Shown piece by piece: positions 8,690-17,857 of a stretch of DNA of 64,000 nt. Position numbers and translations under genes: made by a program. The DNA is taken from contig NZ_CP030280.1 in assembly GCF_003287895.1 (NCBI RefSeq), positions 3,041,501-3,105,500 on the forward strand. Reading direction: 5' to 3'. The DNA comes from Blautia argi (lineage in GTDB: Bacteria > Bacillota > Clostridia > Lachnospirales > Lachnospiraceae). Numbering within the stretch: position 1 is the stretch's first letter; every line of letters starts with the position of its first letter. Below the pieces are notes generated by a model. The model made no database searches. It was given only the letters and a program-made list of their open reading frames with translations, and had not been told where the DNA came from.

Positions 8690-10477
8690 ATGTTTTGTAA
8701 AATAAGAGAAAAAGTTGCAAATGCACCTTTATCAAAGAAATTTTTAATGATGCTGCTTCCGGGTATTCTTTTGTTTGCATTTTTTATCCTTGCAGGCTTT
8801 CTCCTGATTATCCGCTCCGGCAACCATATGCTGTACCAGACTTCCGGAGAACTGCTCTCCTATTCTGCTAAAGATATTTCCCGGAATCTTCAGTCCGTAC
8901 AGGGTATGGCAAACTTTATTCTGGAAGACTCTACCATGCAGACCGCTCTTTCAGAAAGCAAAGACCAGAAAGAAAATAAGATTCCTTCTGATGCGTATAA
9001 CCGGATTCACGCAACATTAAATACCTACTATCAGAAATATAAGTCCCACTATGTGGACTATGTACAGGTAGTCAACAATAAATTTTCCGTCCTGTCCTCT
9101 GGTATTGACTCTCACGTTCTTCCTCCTGAACTGCAGAAAGAACTAATCGAAACTGCCCGGGTACAAGACGGACGACTTTGCTGGATTACGGATTACTGCG
9201 ATACTTATGGAATTTTTCTGGTGAGAAGTCTTAGAAGGATTGAGCATCTGAAACTGGACGAACTGGGGGTACTGATTATTAATGTCAACATCAAAAATAT
9301 GATAGAAGATATTTCTGCTCCAAACCGGACACAGGATTCTGTTTCTTATATTTTATGTGAGGACAGCCAAACCCTCTATGCGCCGCCTGCCTTAAAGGAT
9401 TATCAAAAATCTGCCCTGGAGCAGATTCCAGACGGAGAATACTCTATTCAAAAAATAGCCGAAAAACGCTACTTTACCATACGAGGACGTATTGCAGCTA
9501 CCGGTTGGGATTACTTTTGTCTTTCTCCTTATGAAAGCATGTACAAAAATTTCCGGTTTTTCCAACAGCTTTTTATTTTTCTTTTGTTTTGCAGCCTTCT
9601 GCTCTGTATTTTGCTCACCAAAGCGCTTCTAAAACCTCTGGTGGCACACTTTGATTTATTAATCACAAAAATTAAGGCATTTGGCAATGAAAAATTTGAA
9701 ATTATCCACTGTCCTTATTCTTATGAAAATCGTTATGATGAAATCGGTCTGCTTCACCAGCAGTTTGATTCCATGGCACTGAAAATACAAACCCTTATCC
9801 GGGAAAATTATGAAAACAAGCTGCTGGCGAAGGAATCTCAGTTAAAAGCTCTGGAAATGCAGATTAACCCTCATTTTCTGTATAACACTCTGCAGACCAT
9901 AAACTGGAGAGGCAAGCTGTTAAAAGATGAACCCATTTCCCTGATGACCGAATCACTGGGCAAACTGCTGCGGATTACTCTCAGCCGGAAAAACAAGGAC
10001 TCCACCCTGGCGCAGGAACTGGAACTGGTAAGATACTATATGAACATTCAGGGAATCCGGTTTGAGGACACCCTCCAATACAAGGTAAACATACCGCCTG
10101 AGCTTTTGGATACTTATCTGCCCAAGTTTACCCTGCAGCCTCTGATTGAAAACGCCATTCACTATACCCTGGAAGATGACAGCGATGAATGCTTTATTTC
10201 CATTCAGGCTCATCAGGAACTCTGCGGTATTGTCATCACTGTTTCCAACACGGAATCCCGTTTTGAAGAGCATCTTTTAGAAAAACTGCTTTCAAAGGAA
10301 ATCCTTCCAAACGGATTTGGCATTGGTATTTTAAATGTTCACAAACGACTGGAACTTGCATTTGGAGATGCCTGCAGTCTGGAATTTATCAACGAAGAAA
10401 ATTTTGCAACTGTAAAAATAACCGTACCTGACAGGAACGGAGGAAAAAAGGAGAAACGGACATGCTTCGATTACTGA
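8690..10477 (+). CDS. sensor histidine kinase, YesM family
   Basis: A membrane kinase that senses an extracellular or lipoprotein-bound sugar signal and phosphorylates the adjacent AraC-type regulator. I choose ATG 8690 (GATGAGG upstream) over farther in-frame starts from 8396, which would overlap lplA and its promoter. The product is then 595 residues. TM1 is about 19-41, followed by an extracellular sensor domain of about 245 residues and TM2 about 289-310. A HAMP linker and coiled segment come next, then the His_kinase domain with QINPHFLYNTLQTI (phospho-acceptor His395). The ATPase domain has LQPLIENAIHY (N box) and GFGIGILNV (G box, about 542). It overlaps the regulator gene by 16 bp. 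It is divergent from the lpl-type operon it probably controls. Confidence 0.92.
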   Translation: MFCKIREKVANAPLSKKFLMMLLPGILLFAFFILAGFLLIIRSGNHMLYQTSGELLSYSAKDISRNLQSVQGMANFILEDSTMQTALSESKDQKENKIPSDAYNRIHATLNTYYQKYKSHYVDYVQVVNNKFSVLSSGIDSHVLPPELQKELIETARVQDGRLCWITDYCDTYGIFLVRSLRRIEHLKLDELGVLIINVNIKNMIEDISAPNRTQDSVSYILCEDSQTLYAPPALKDYQKSALEQIPDGEYSIQKIAEKRYFTIRGRIAATGWDYFCLSPYESMYKNFRFFQQLFIFLLFCSLLLCILLTKALLKPLVAHFDLLITKIKAFGNEKFEIIHCPYSYENRYDEIGLLHQQFDSMALKIQTLIRENYENKLLAKESQLKALEMQINPHFLYNTLQTINWRGKLLKDEPISLMTESLGKLLRITLSRKNKDSTLAQELELVRYYMNIQGIRFEDTLQYKVNIPPELLDTYLPKFTLQPLIENAIHYTLEDDSDECFISIQAHQELCGIVITVSNTESRFEEHLLEKLLSKEILPNGFGIGILNVHKRLELAFGDACSLEFINEENFATVKITVPDRNGGKKEKRTCFDY

Positions 10478-12000
10478 TTGCTGACGATGAAAAAATCATT
10501 CGGGAAACCATGTGCAGTATTATAGACTGGAAAAGTCTGAATATAGAAGTGGTGGGCGTATGCAAAAACGGACTGGAGGCCTATGACGCCATTTTAGACG
10601 AGTATCCGGACATTGTGCTTACAGATATTAATATGCCGAAATTATCCGGGCTGGAACTGATACAGAAAATCACCCAAAATCGGGACAATATCCAATTTAT
10701 TATTCTTTCCGGATATCACGATTTTTCTTATGCCAGAGAAGCTATGCGGTATGGTATCAAACATTATATTTTAAAACCCTGTAATGAACAGGAAATCATA
10801 GAGGCAGTGCAGGACGCTATAAAAGAGCATTACAGACAGCTTCCCTCTCAAAATATAGGACAAAATCCTCTGTTTTCCGGAGAATATCTGCAAAAAAATC
10901 TGATGTATAATATTTTACTTCAGCTTTTATCCTCAGATTTGCCAACAGAAAAGCTGCCGCCTCTTTATGAATCTTACCTGGACTTTTACCATACGCCCTA
11001 TCATTTATGCTATGTGTTTTTCCTGGAAGAGGTCTTTGTCAGCTCCTGTATCTCCCTGATACAATCCTTTTTCAAATCCTACGGGATTACGGCTTCCTTT
11101 GCCTATATTTATGTGAAAAATACTCTTGTATTTTTCTTTGCAGAACCTCCCGAAGGCGCTTCCTTCTTACCAGAGCTTGGCTCCTTTCTGGAAGAAAAAA
11201 TGCCCCAAACGCCCTGTTCCTTTCTGGAAGAAACCTATGACGCCCTTCTTCCTCTTCTGGAAACTCTGCGTCGGAAGGTAAAACGTTATGAAACCATTTA
11301 TCTGTATTCCGGGACTCACCCCATTACTATCTGTAATTATAATTATGTATTTCAGAAAACCCTGGAAATTTCTGACTGTCTGGCAAAAGAAACCGAGGAA
11401 ACCGCACACAAAAATCTTCTTGAAGAATTGAAGCAACTTTTGCTTTCTGTAAAGGATTTAGACTTTCTCCGCTCTCTGGTAAACAGTCTTTTGCTGAGAG
11501 CCATGCAGACTTTCACTTCCCTGCCTGCTGCCGAATTAACGAACTTTATGAAATTCGCTGCTTCCGTATCCTCTAATCAGGAAATCTGCGACTTTCTTTT
11601 TGAAAAACTGGAAGTATTGTATCCGGCTCCGGTTATCAGCGGGGGGAATCTAAAACCCTTTATCCAGGAGATTCTGGACTATACCAACGAACATATCGGC
11701 GACTGTAATCTGACCCTGAAATGGATTGTAGAAAACCAGCTCTTTATGAATGTGGACTATGTCAGCCGTCAGTTTGTCCTGCAGACAGGAATTAAATTTT
11801 CTGCCTATCTCAATGAACTGCGTATCAAAAAGGCAAAACAGCTTCTGATTAACTGCGACGCTGAGAAAATTTATACTATTGCAGAACAGGTTGGGTGCGG
11901 AAATAATCCCCAGTATTTCAGCCATCTGTTTAAAAAATATACAAAAATGACACCAAAAGAATATATCCAGAAAATGAAAGGAGAAGAGGGAGCTTCTTAA
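10462..12000 (+). CDS. response regulator with AraC DNA-binding domain, YesN family
   Basis: Transcription factor of 512 residues. The receiver domain (1-120) has the acidic pocket IADDE, phospho-acceptor Asp55 in VLTDINMP, and Lys in HYILKPCNE. A long variable middle of about 290 residues follows. The C-terminal AraC double helix-turn-helix (about 410-510) is seen in FSAYLNELRIKKAKQLL and NPQYFSHLFKKYTKMTPKEY. The start overlaps the kinase end, so translation is probably coupled. It probably activates the divergent lplA operon. Confidence 0.92.
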   Translation: MLRLLIADDEKIIRETMCSIIDWKSLNIEVVGVCKNGLEAYDAILDEYPDIVLTDINMPKLSGLELIQKITQNRDNIQFIILSGYHDFSYAREAMRYGIKHYILKPCNEQEIIEAVQDAIKEHYRQLPSQNIGQNPLFSGEYLQKNLMYNILLQLLSSDLPTEKLPPLYESYLDFYHTPYHLCYVFFLEEVFVSSCISLIQSFFKSYGITASFAYIYVKNTLVFFFAEPPEGASFLPELGSFLEEKMPQTPCSFLEETYDALLPLLETLRRKVKRYETIYLYSGTHPITICNYNYVFQKTLEISDCLAKETEETAHKNLLEELKQLLLSVKDLDFLRSLVNSLLLRAMQTFTSLPAAELTNFMKFAASVSSNQEICDFLFEKLEVLYPAPVISGGNLKPFIQEILDYTNEHIGDCNLTLKWIVENQLFMNVDYVSRQFVLQTGIKFSAYLNELRIKKAKQLLINCDAEKIYTIAEQVGCGNNPQYFSHLFKKYTKMTPKEYIQKMKGEEGAS

Positions 12001-12070
12001 GGCTCCGGAAAGTCAAAAGCTGCTGCCAAAACTACTTCTTTGACAGTTTTAGCAACAGCTTTTCCCATTC

Positions 12071-12839
12071 CTATTTTATTCCAAACAAGTTCTCTGCATT
12101 CTTCCGTGTCACTTCTATGACCTTTTCCGCGGAAACGCCTTTTATCTCTCCTATCATCTCTGCCACATAGGTCAAAATAAGCAGAACAGTTCCGCTCCCC
12201 TCTGTGTGGTTCCGGCGCCAGATAAGGCGCGTCTGTTTCCAGCAGAAGATAATCAAGGGGTGCATACTCCACTACTTCCTTTAGCTTCTTTCCATTCTTG
12301 AAAGTCACCACGCCGCCAATGCCAAGAAAATATCCCATGTTCATGTATTCTCTTGCCTGTTCTTTCGAGTAGGAATAACAATGAATCACGCCTCTTAAAT
12401 AATCTGCCCGCTCTGCCTTCATAATGTCCAGGGTGTCCTTTGCCGCGTCCCGACTGTGTACAATAACAGGCAAGTCTGTTTCCTTGGCAAGGTCCATCTG
12501 ACGCACAAACCACTTCTTTTGCACGTCCCGTCCTTCCTTGTCCCAGTAATAATCCAGACCGATTTCGCCGATTGCCACGATTTTTTCCAAATCGCAGAAA
12601 CCACGCAGCGCCTTCATTTTTTCTTCGTCCAGCACGCCTACCTCGTCCGGGTGAATACCCACAGCTCCGTACACAAAGGGATACTGCTCTGTCAGCTTTA
12701 CGGTATCCAGAACTCCCTGAAAAGACGCGCCAACATTTAAAATAGTTCCCACGCCTTCTGCATGCATGGATTTCAGAAGTAAGTCCCGGTCTTTTTCAAA
12801 AGCTTCGTCATCATAATGTGCGTGTGTTTCAAATATCAT
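12071..12839 (-). pseudogene. TatD family metal-dependent hydrolase, frameshifted near the C terminus
   Basis: A TatD-type DNase/deoxyribonuclease-like TIM-barrel hydrolase. It shows THAHYDD (His6, His8), AIGEIGLDYYW, VIVHSRDA, VIHCYSYS and LLETDAPYLAP, the full metal-ligand set. After PHRGERNCSAY the frame runs into a spurious tail that would end at 11997. Removing one T from the T4 run at 12174-12177 restores AYLTYVAEMIGEIKG and SAEKVIEVTRKNAENLFGIK, the expected C terminus, with the stop at 12071. Repaired length is about 255 residues, normal for the family. Its start overlaps the end of the upstream AI-2E gene. It lies tail-to-tail with the response regulator. Confidence 0.85.
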
Positions 12840-13962
12840 GGATTCCTCTCTCCTTCAGTCTTTTGTATACCATTTCCCTGAATAAAGCGTAGACCACGGA
12901 AGACAGCGGGATAAAAATCAGCATGCCCACGACTCCCATAAGGCTTCCGCCCACGGTAACGGCAACCAGCACCCAGATAGAAGGAAGTCCTACCGAACCG
13001 CCCACTACATGAGGATAAATCAGATTTCCTTCTATCTGTTGCAGCATCAGGAATAAAATCACAAAACCAATTGCCTGCATGGGGTTGGAAACAAAAATCA
13101 GAAAAGTTCCCAGCACACAGCCGATAAACGCTCCGAAAATCGGTATCAGCGCAGTAAAGGCAATGACAACGCCGACCAAAAGCGCATACGGGAATTTCAG
13201 AAGGCTCATGGCAATAAAAAACATAGTTCCCAGAATCACGGCTTCCAGACACTGTCCTGTCACAAAATTGGCAAAGGTTTTATAGCTTAAAGAAGCCACC
13301 TTTAAAGTTTTCTTTACAAATTTTACAGGCACAAACGCATACAGCACCTTTTTCACCTGCACAGACAGCTTTTCTTTCTGAAGCAGAATATAGCAGGCAA
13401 AAACAAATGCCACACAGAAATTCATCAGAGAATTAATCACGGTTTTTGCCACTGTAAAGGTAGAATTTAATACATTTCCGGCTCCGTTTTTCAGGAAATC
13501 AATGGCTGTCTGAATAATTTTATCCCAGTTAAATTCAAGGCTCTGAATCCACAGTGAGATTTCCTCACTGTCCGGGAAGGTACTTACCGCCCATTTCTGC
13601 AATTCCGGAAGAAGCGCTTCGATGTTGTTGCTGATGCTGGCAACCGTTGTTCCAACCTCCGGAATCACTACCAGAAGCACAATCTGAACCACCACCAGCA
13701 CGAACAGAATGGAAAGCACCAGACTTGCCAGTCTTACCAGTTTTCTCTTCTTGACTTTTCCAAACAGCCTTTTTTCCAGAAAACTCATAGGCAGATTTAA
13801 AATAAATGCCATAGCGCCGCCCAGAATAAAAGGAAAGACAATTCTGCCCACAAACACAAATCCTGCCGCCAGATTTTCAATTCTCTGCACTCCTACATAA
13901 AACAAGACTGCAAAAACAATCAGAAACATCATATTCTTCATGTTTTTCTTATTAAATTCCAT
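12829..13962 (-). CDS. AI-2E family (YdiK/PerM-type) membrane transporter
   Basis: Integral membrane protein of 377 residues, the usual length. Paired hydrophobic segments at the N terminus (IVFAVLFYVGVQRIENLAAG and the VFPFILGGAMAFIL segment) precede a soluble insertion with ALLPELQKW. The C-terminal block contains LVGVVIAFTALIPIFGAFIG and LPSIWVLVAVTVGGSLMGVVG, the most conserved part of the family. Members export diverse small molecules or act as ion antiporters, and the substrate here cannot be told. The gene ends inside the TatD start, so the two are cotranscribed. Confidence 0.88.
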   Translation of the reverse strand: MEFNKKNMKNMMFLIVFAVLFYVGVQRIENLAAGFVFVGRIVFPFILGGAMAFILNLPMSFLEKRLFGKVKKRKLVRLASLVLSILFVLVVVQIVLLVVIPEVGTTVASISNNIEALLPELQKWAVSTFPDSEEISLWIQSLEFNWDKIIQTAIDFLKNGAGNVLNSTFTVAKTVINSLMNFCVAFVFACYILLQKEKLSVQVKKVLYAFVPVKFVKKTLKVASLSYKTFANFVTGQCLEAVILGTMFFIAMSLLKFPYALLVGVVIAFTALIPIFGAFIGCVLGTFLIFVSNPMQAIGFVILFLMLQQIEGNLIYPHVVGGSVGLPSIWVLVAVTVGGSLMGVVGMLIFIPLSSVVYALFREMVYKRLKERGIHDI

Positions 13963-13983
13963 AAATACCCTCCCCGGAATCTT

Positions 13984-16590
13984 TTATTTTCCGATTTTCT
14001 TACGAACCCATTTAATAAACTGGATAATCGGAAGGTTGGCAAGAGATAAACCGTACATAATCAAAAGCTGTGTAAGGTTCAGAGTCTGTACCTGGAAAAT
14101 GCTGTGCAGCCACGGAACTGTCATAACAGCTGTAATGAGCAGCACACCGATTCCAAAAGCTCCTGCCAGGTAAACGTTATTGAAAAATCTCTTTGTAAAT
14201 AATACAGGTTCGTCTGCTTTACAGTTAAATCCATGTACCAGACGGGAAGTACACAGAGTTCCGAATGCCAGGGTAGACGCCAGAAGCGGACTTTCCTGAT
14301 ATCCGATATAGAAACCAATCATAGTCATAATACCAATTACCAGACCTTCGATTCCAATCTTGGAAAGGAAATTTTTTGTCAGAATGGACTCATTCATTGG
14401 TCTTGGCTTTTCGTTCATAACCGTTTTGCTGTGAGGCTCCAGTCCCAGGGCAATTGCCGGAAGACTGTCTGTCAAAAGGTTGATAAACAACAGATGCACA
14501 GGTGCAAACGGTACCGGAAGACCTGCTATAGAAGCGTAAAGCACTGCCAGAATACCTGCAAAGTTTCCGGAAAGCAGGAACTGAATGGCGCTTTTAATGT
14601 TTTTATAAACATTACGTCCATTCTCTACTGCTTTCACAATAGTCGCAAAATTATCATCTGTCAATATCATAGATGCAGCATCTTTGGAAACCTCTGTTCC
14701 TGTGATACCCATTGCCACACCAATATCAGCCTGTTTCAGAGCAGGAGCATCATTTACACCGTCGCCGGTCATGGATACAATATTTCCCTTATCCTGCCAT
14801 GCCTTGACAATACGAATTTTGTGTTCCGGTGAAACACGGGCATAGACAGAAATTCCTTCTACGAAATCTTTCAGTTCTTCGTCTGTCATGTTTTCAATCA
14901 CAGCGCCTTCACAGGCCTCGGATTCATCTTTCAAAATACCGATACGCTTTGCAATGGCTGCTGCTGTTACCTTATGGTCACCTGTAATCATAATCGGTTT
15001 AATGCCGGCTTTGATACATTCTTCAACTGCAGCCTTGGATTCCTCTCTCGGCGGGTCCATCATGGCAATCAATCCAAGGAAGGTCATATCCTTTTCATCA
15101 TCTACGGTAAGGGTGGTACCTTCCGGTACGCTCTTATAGGCAAATGCCAGTACACGCAGACCATTTCTGGAGAATTTCTGGTTCTGCTCTTCGATCTCCT
15201 GAATATCTGCCTGAGAAACAGGTTCTGCCTTGCCGTTTTTCTGAATGGTAGTTACTCTGCCTAAAAGCACGTCTACCGCACCTTTTGTCACCATGGTAGA
15301 GCCTGTTTTTAAGGTATGCAGGGTAGACATCAACTTTCGGTCACTGTCAAAAGGAACTTCGCTGAAACGCGGATATTTTTCCCTTACGGTTTCTGCCGGA
15401 ACACCCAGCTTATCTCCCTGATTAATCAGGGCTGTTTCTGTGGGATCACCGATTTCCTCACCGTTTTTGTTGGTAGAGTCGTTACATAAAATACTGTGGC
15501 GCAGAAGCTGTTTCTGAGCATCGTCTTCCAGGTCAATGGCTTCTGCCGGAATTTCTTTTCCATCTACATAGTAGTATTCCACTGTCATCTTGTTCTGTGT
15601 CAATGTTCCTGTCTTATCTGAACAGATAATGGACACGCTTCCCAGACCTTCTACTGCCTGCAGCTTACGGACAATGGCATGCTCTTTCGCCATTTTCTGT
15701 GTACCAAAGGACAACACAATGGTTACAATAGAGCTTAACGCTTCCGGAATTGCCGCTACTGCAAGGGCAACTGCAAAGAGGAAGGCATCTCCAATGGATT
15801 CTCCTCTGAATACGCTGATTCCAAACAGGATTGCACAGAACACAAGGATTAAAATAGAAAGCTTCTGTCCGAAGTTGTCCAGGTTCATCTGCAGCGGAGT
15901 CTTCTTCTCAGAAGTGCTCTTCAAAAGTTTGGCAATCTTACCAACCTCGGTTTCCATACCAATAGCTGTTACCAGGAAAGAACCTCTTCCGTAGGAAACA
16001 AAGCTGCCGGAATATACCATATTGGTTCTGTCGCCAAGAGGCACTTCTCCGCTGATGGCTTCTTCTGTCTTCTCTACGCCAAGACTTTCCCCCGTCAGGG
16101 CGCTTTCATCAATCTTCAGACTGGCGTTTTCCAGAATACGTCCGTCTGCCGGAACGTAATCACCTGCCTCCAGCATAACAATATCACCAATGGTAACTTC
16201 TGAAGACGGCACTTTTATCACATCGCCGTTTCTGAATACCTTTGCTTCCGGTCCCGACATGGCCTTTAAACTGTCTAAGGACTGTTCTGCCTTTACCGTC
16301 TGAACAGTTCCCAAAATTGCGTTCATGGTGATAACCACCAGAATAACAATGGCGCTTTCTGTTTCGCCCAGCAGTCCGGATACAATGGCTGCCACAATCA
16401 GGATAATAACCAGAAAGTCCTTGTACTGCTCCAGAAAAATCTGAAGTATAGATTTTTTCTTTTCCTCTACGAGGGCATTCGGACCATATTTCTGCTGATT
16501 TTTCTTAATCTGGTCCTCGCTTAAAGGGTGGGTGCTGCCATTCACAGTTTTCTGGGCTTCTGCTCGTGACATCTGATAATACTCTTTCAT
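13984..16590 (-). CDS. P-type cation ATPase (Ca2+/Mn2+ exporter, PMCA-type)
   Basis: ATP-driven export of divalent cations. I choose ATG 16590 (SD GGAGG, MKEYYQMSRAEAQK) because the longer in-frame extension runs back through the riboswitch terminator. The product is 868 residues. It has the actuator TGES loop (DESALTGESLGVEK), PEALSS in M4, and the phosphorylation site CSDKTGTLTQNKM. KGAVDVLLGR is in the nucleotide domain and TGDGVNDAPALKQADIGVAMG is the hinge. The C-terminal cation-ATPase domain is also present. The leader carries a yybP-ykoY riboswitch, so manganese is a likely substrate or at least the inducer. Other Ca2+-ATPases of this type are also controlled this way. Confidence 0.93.
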   Translation of the reverse strand: MKEYYQMSRAEAQKTVNGSTHPLSEDQIKKNQQKYGPNALVEEKKKSILQIFLEQYKDFLVIILIVAAIVSGLLGETESAIVILVVITMNAILGTVQTVKAEQSLDSLKAMSGPEAKVFRNGDVIKVPSSEVTIGDIVMLEAGDYVPADGRILENASLKIDESALTGESLGVEKTEEAISGEVPLGDRTNMVYSGSFVSYGRGSFLVTAIGMETEVGKIAKLLKSTSEKKTPLQMNLDNFGQKLSILILVFCAILFGISVFRGESIGDAFLFAVALAVAAIPEALSSIVTIVLSFGTQKMAKEHAIVRKLQAVEGLGSVSIICSDKTGTLTQNKMTVEYYYVDGKEIPAEAIDLEDDAQKQLLRHSILCNDSTNKNGEEIGDPTETALINQGDKLGVPAETVREKYPRFSEVPFDSDRKLMSTLHTLKTGSTMVTKGAVDVLLGRVTTIQKNGKAEPVSQADIQEIEEQNQKFSRNGLRVLAFAYKSVPEGTTLTVDDEKDMTFLGLIAMMDPPREESKAAVEECIKAGIKPIMITGDHKVTAAAIAKRIGILKDESEACEGAVIENMTDEELKDFVEGISVYARVSPEHKIRIVKAWQDKGNIVSMTGDGVNDAPALKQADIGVAMGITGTEVSKDAASMILTDDNFATIVKAVENGRNVYKNIKSAIQFLLSGNFAGILAVLYASIAGLPVPFAPVHLLFINLLTDSLPAIALGLEPHSKTVMNEKPRPMNESILTKNFLSKIGIEGLVIGIMTMIGFYIGYQESPLLASTLAFGTLCTSRLVHGFNCKADEPVLFTKRFFNNVYLAGAFGIGVLLITAVMTVPWLHSIFQVQTLNLTQLLIMYGLSLANLPIIQFIKWVRKKIGK

Positions 16591-16693
16591 GCTTTTTCCT
16601 CCGTTCGTTTTGAGCCTTCTCAGGACTCTGTTTTTATAGTGTGCTTCGTAAAGGTCTTTTTTATCGCAGGAAAGAACACGCTTTCCTGTGAAA

Positions 16694-16751
16694 TAAAAAA
16701 CAGCAAGACCTTTACTGCACAGTCTGCTATGCAATAAAAGTCTCGCTGTTT
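16694..16751 (-). terminator. intrinsic terminator of the yybP-ykoY riboswitch
   Basis: On the minus strand ACAGCGAGACTTTTATTGC pairs with GCAGTAAAGGTCTTGCTGT over 19 bp with a few wobbles and is followed by a run of T. The 5' arm overlaps the 3' strand of the aptamer, so ligand binding can decide whether the terminator forms. Confidence 0.85.
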
Positions 16752-16833
16752 CATCACGACACGGACGAGAATACTCTCATCGAGATTGACGACGCCGTAA
16801 ACACCTTGCGGTGCCAGCTACTCCCTTTCATTA
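16737..16833 (-). promoter_or_regulatory. yybP-ykoY (manganese) riboswitch
   Basis: The leader begins with GAAAGGGAGTAGCTGG and continues through GGCGTCGTCAATCTCGATGA to CGAGACTTTT, the conserved ends of the yybP-ykoY motif, an Mn2+-sensing transcriptional on-switch. It is followed by an intrinsic terminator and the P-type ATPase gene, the classic context. Recognised by eye from conserved blocks, not by covariance search. Confidence 0.85.
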
Positions 16834-16839
16834 AAGAGA

Positions 16840-16868
16840 ATAATAAACGATAAAGGCGGGGTTGTCAA
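16840..16868 (-). promoter_or_regulatory. promoter for riboswitch and P-type ATPase
   Basis: TTGACA (16863-16868) and TATTAT (16840-16845) on the minus strand have a 17-bp spacer. The start point falls immediately before the riboswitch. Confidence 0.75.
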
Positions 16869-16921
16869 TGGGGAAAATTCGATACAGGCACAAATCCTTT
16901 GCTTTATCACTCCTATTTCCC

Positions 16922-17839
16922 TTACGGCAGCACCTTCCCCGCCGCCATATACAGCGCATACCACTCTTCACGGCTCAGTTTCACCTCTGATGCCTTACAG
17001 ATATCTGTCAGCCGCTGCTGATTGGTTGTTCCCACAATGGTCTGAATCCTTGCCGGGTGTCTTAAAATCCACGCCACAGCAATGGCATTATTCGTCACCT
17101 GATACTTTTCTGCCAGTTCGTCAATAAGCTGATTCAATTTCGGGAATTTCTCATTTCCCAGAAAAACGCCCTCAAACATGCCGTACTGAAACGGGGACCA
17201 TGCCTGAATGGTGATGTCCTTTAAGCGGCAGTATTCCAGAACACTTCCGTCCCGGTTTATCCCGGCTTCCTCATGCACATTTACGTTCAGCCCGGAATCA
17301 ATGATATCGCAGTGTGCAATGCTAAACTGCAGCTGATTTACTTTTATCCGGTTTCCACAGTATTTATTCAGCAATTCCATCTGCATGGAATTCTCATTGC
17401 TCACGCCAAAATATCGAACCTTACCGGATTTTTCCAGTTCTTCAAAAGCCTCTGCAACCTCCTCAGGTTCCATTAAAGTATCCGGGCGATGTAAAAGAAG
17501 AAGATCCAGGTAATCGGTTTTCAGTCTTTTCAGACTCTTTTCTACAGATTCCACAATGTGCTCTTTTGAGAAATCATATGCCTTACCGGGAATGATTCCG
17601 CATTTGCTCTGTATAATCATTTTTTGACGCATGGCGGGTTCCACAACCTCACCGAATACCTCTTCCGCATGACCGCTGTCATAAATATCCGCATGGTCAA
17701 AAAAATTCACTCCACAGTCCATTGCTGTATCAATCAGGCTTCTTACCTCTTTTTTGTCTTTCAGCCCAGTAATCCGCATACAGCCAAGCCCGATTTCCGG
17801 TGCTTCTAAATTTGTATTTCCAATAACTAATTTCCTCAT
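16922..17839 (-). CDS. aldo/keto reductase, YdhF-like
   Basis: NADPH-dependent oxidoreductase with a TIM-barrel fold, 305 residues. The catalytic tetrad is visible: Asp and Tyr in FFDHADIYDSG, Lys in IQSKCGI, His in LLLLHRPD. The signature VRYFGVSNEN and the cofactor-binding C-terminal ILRHPARIQTIVGTT follow. It is the last gene of the long glycosidase operon, 18 bp after GH127, so it may reduce a released sugar or aldehyde. Family members act on many carbonyls, so the substrate is unknown. Confidence 0.88.
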   Translation of the reverse strand: MRKLVIGNTNLEAPEIGLGCMRITGLKDKKEVRSLIDTAMDCGVNFFDHADIYDSGHAEEVFGEVVEPAMRQKMIIQSKCGIIPGKAYDFSKEHIVESVEKSLKRLKTDYLDLLLLHRPDTLMEPEEVAEAFEELEKSGKVRYFGVSNENSMQMELLNKYCGNRIKVNQLQFSIAHCDIIDSGLNVNVHEEAGINRDGSVLEYCRLKDITIQAWSPFQYGMFEGVFLGNEKFPKLNQLIDELAEKYQVTNNAIAVAWILRHPARIQTIVGTTNQQRLTDICKASEVKLSREEWYALYMAAGKVLP

Positions 17840-17857
17840 TGTGTTCCTCCTGTTTCA

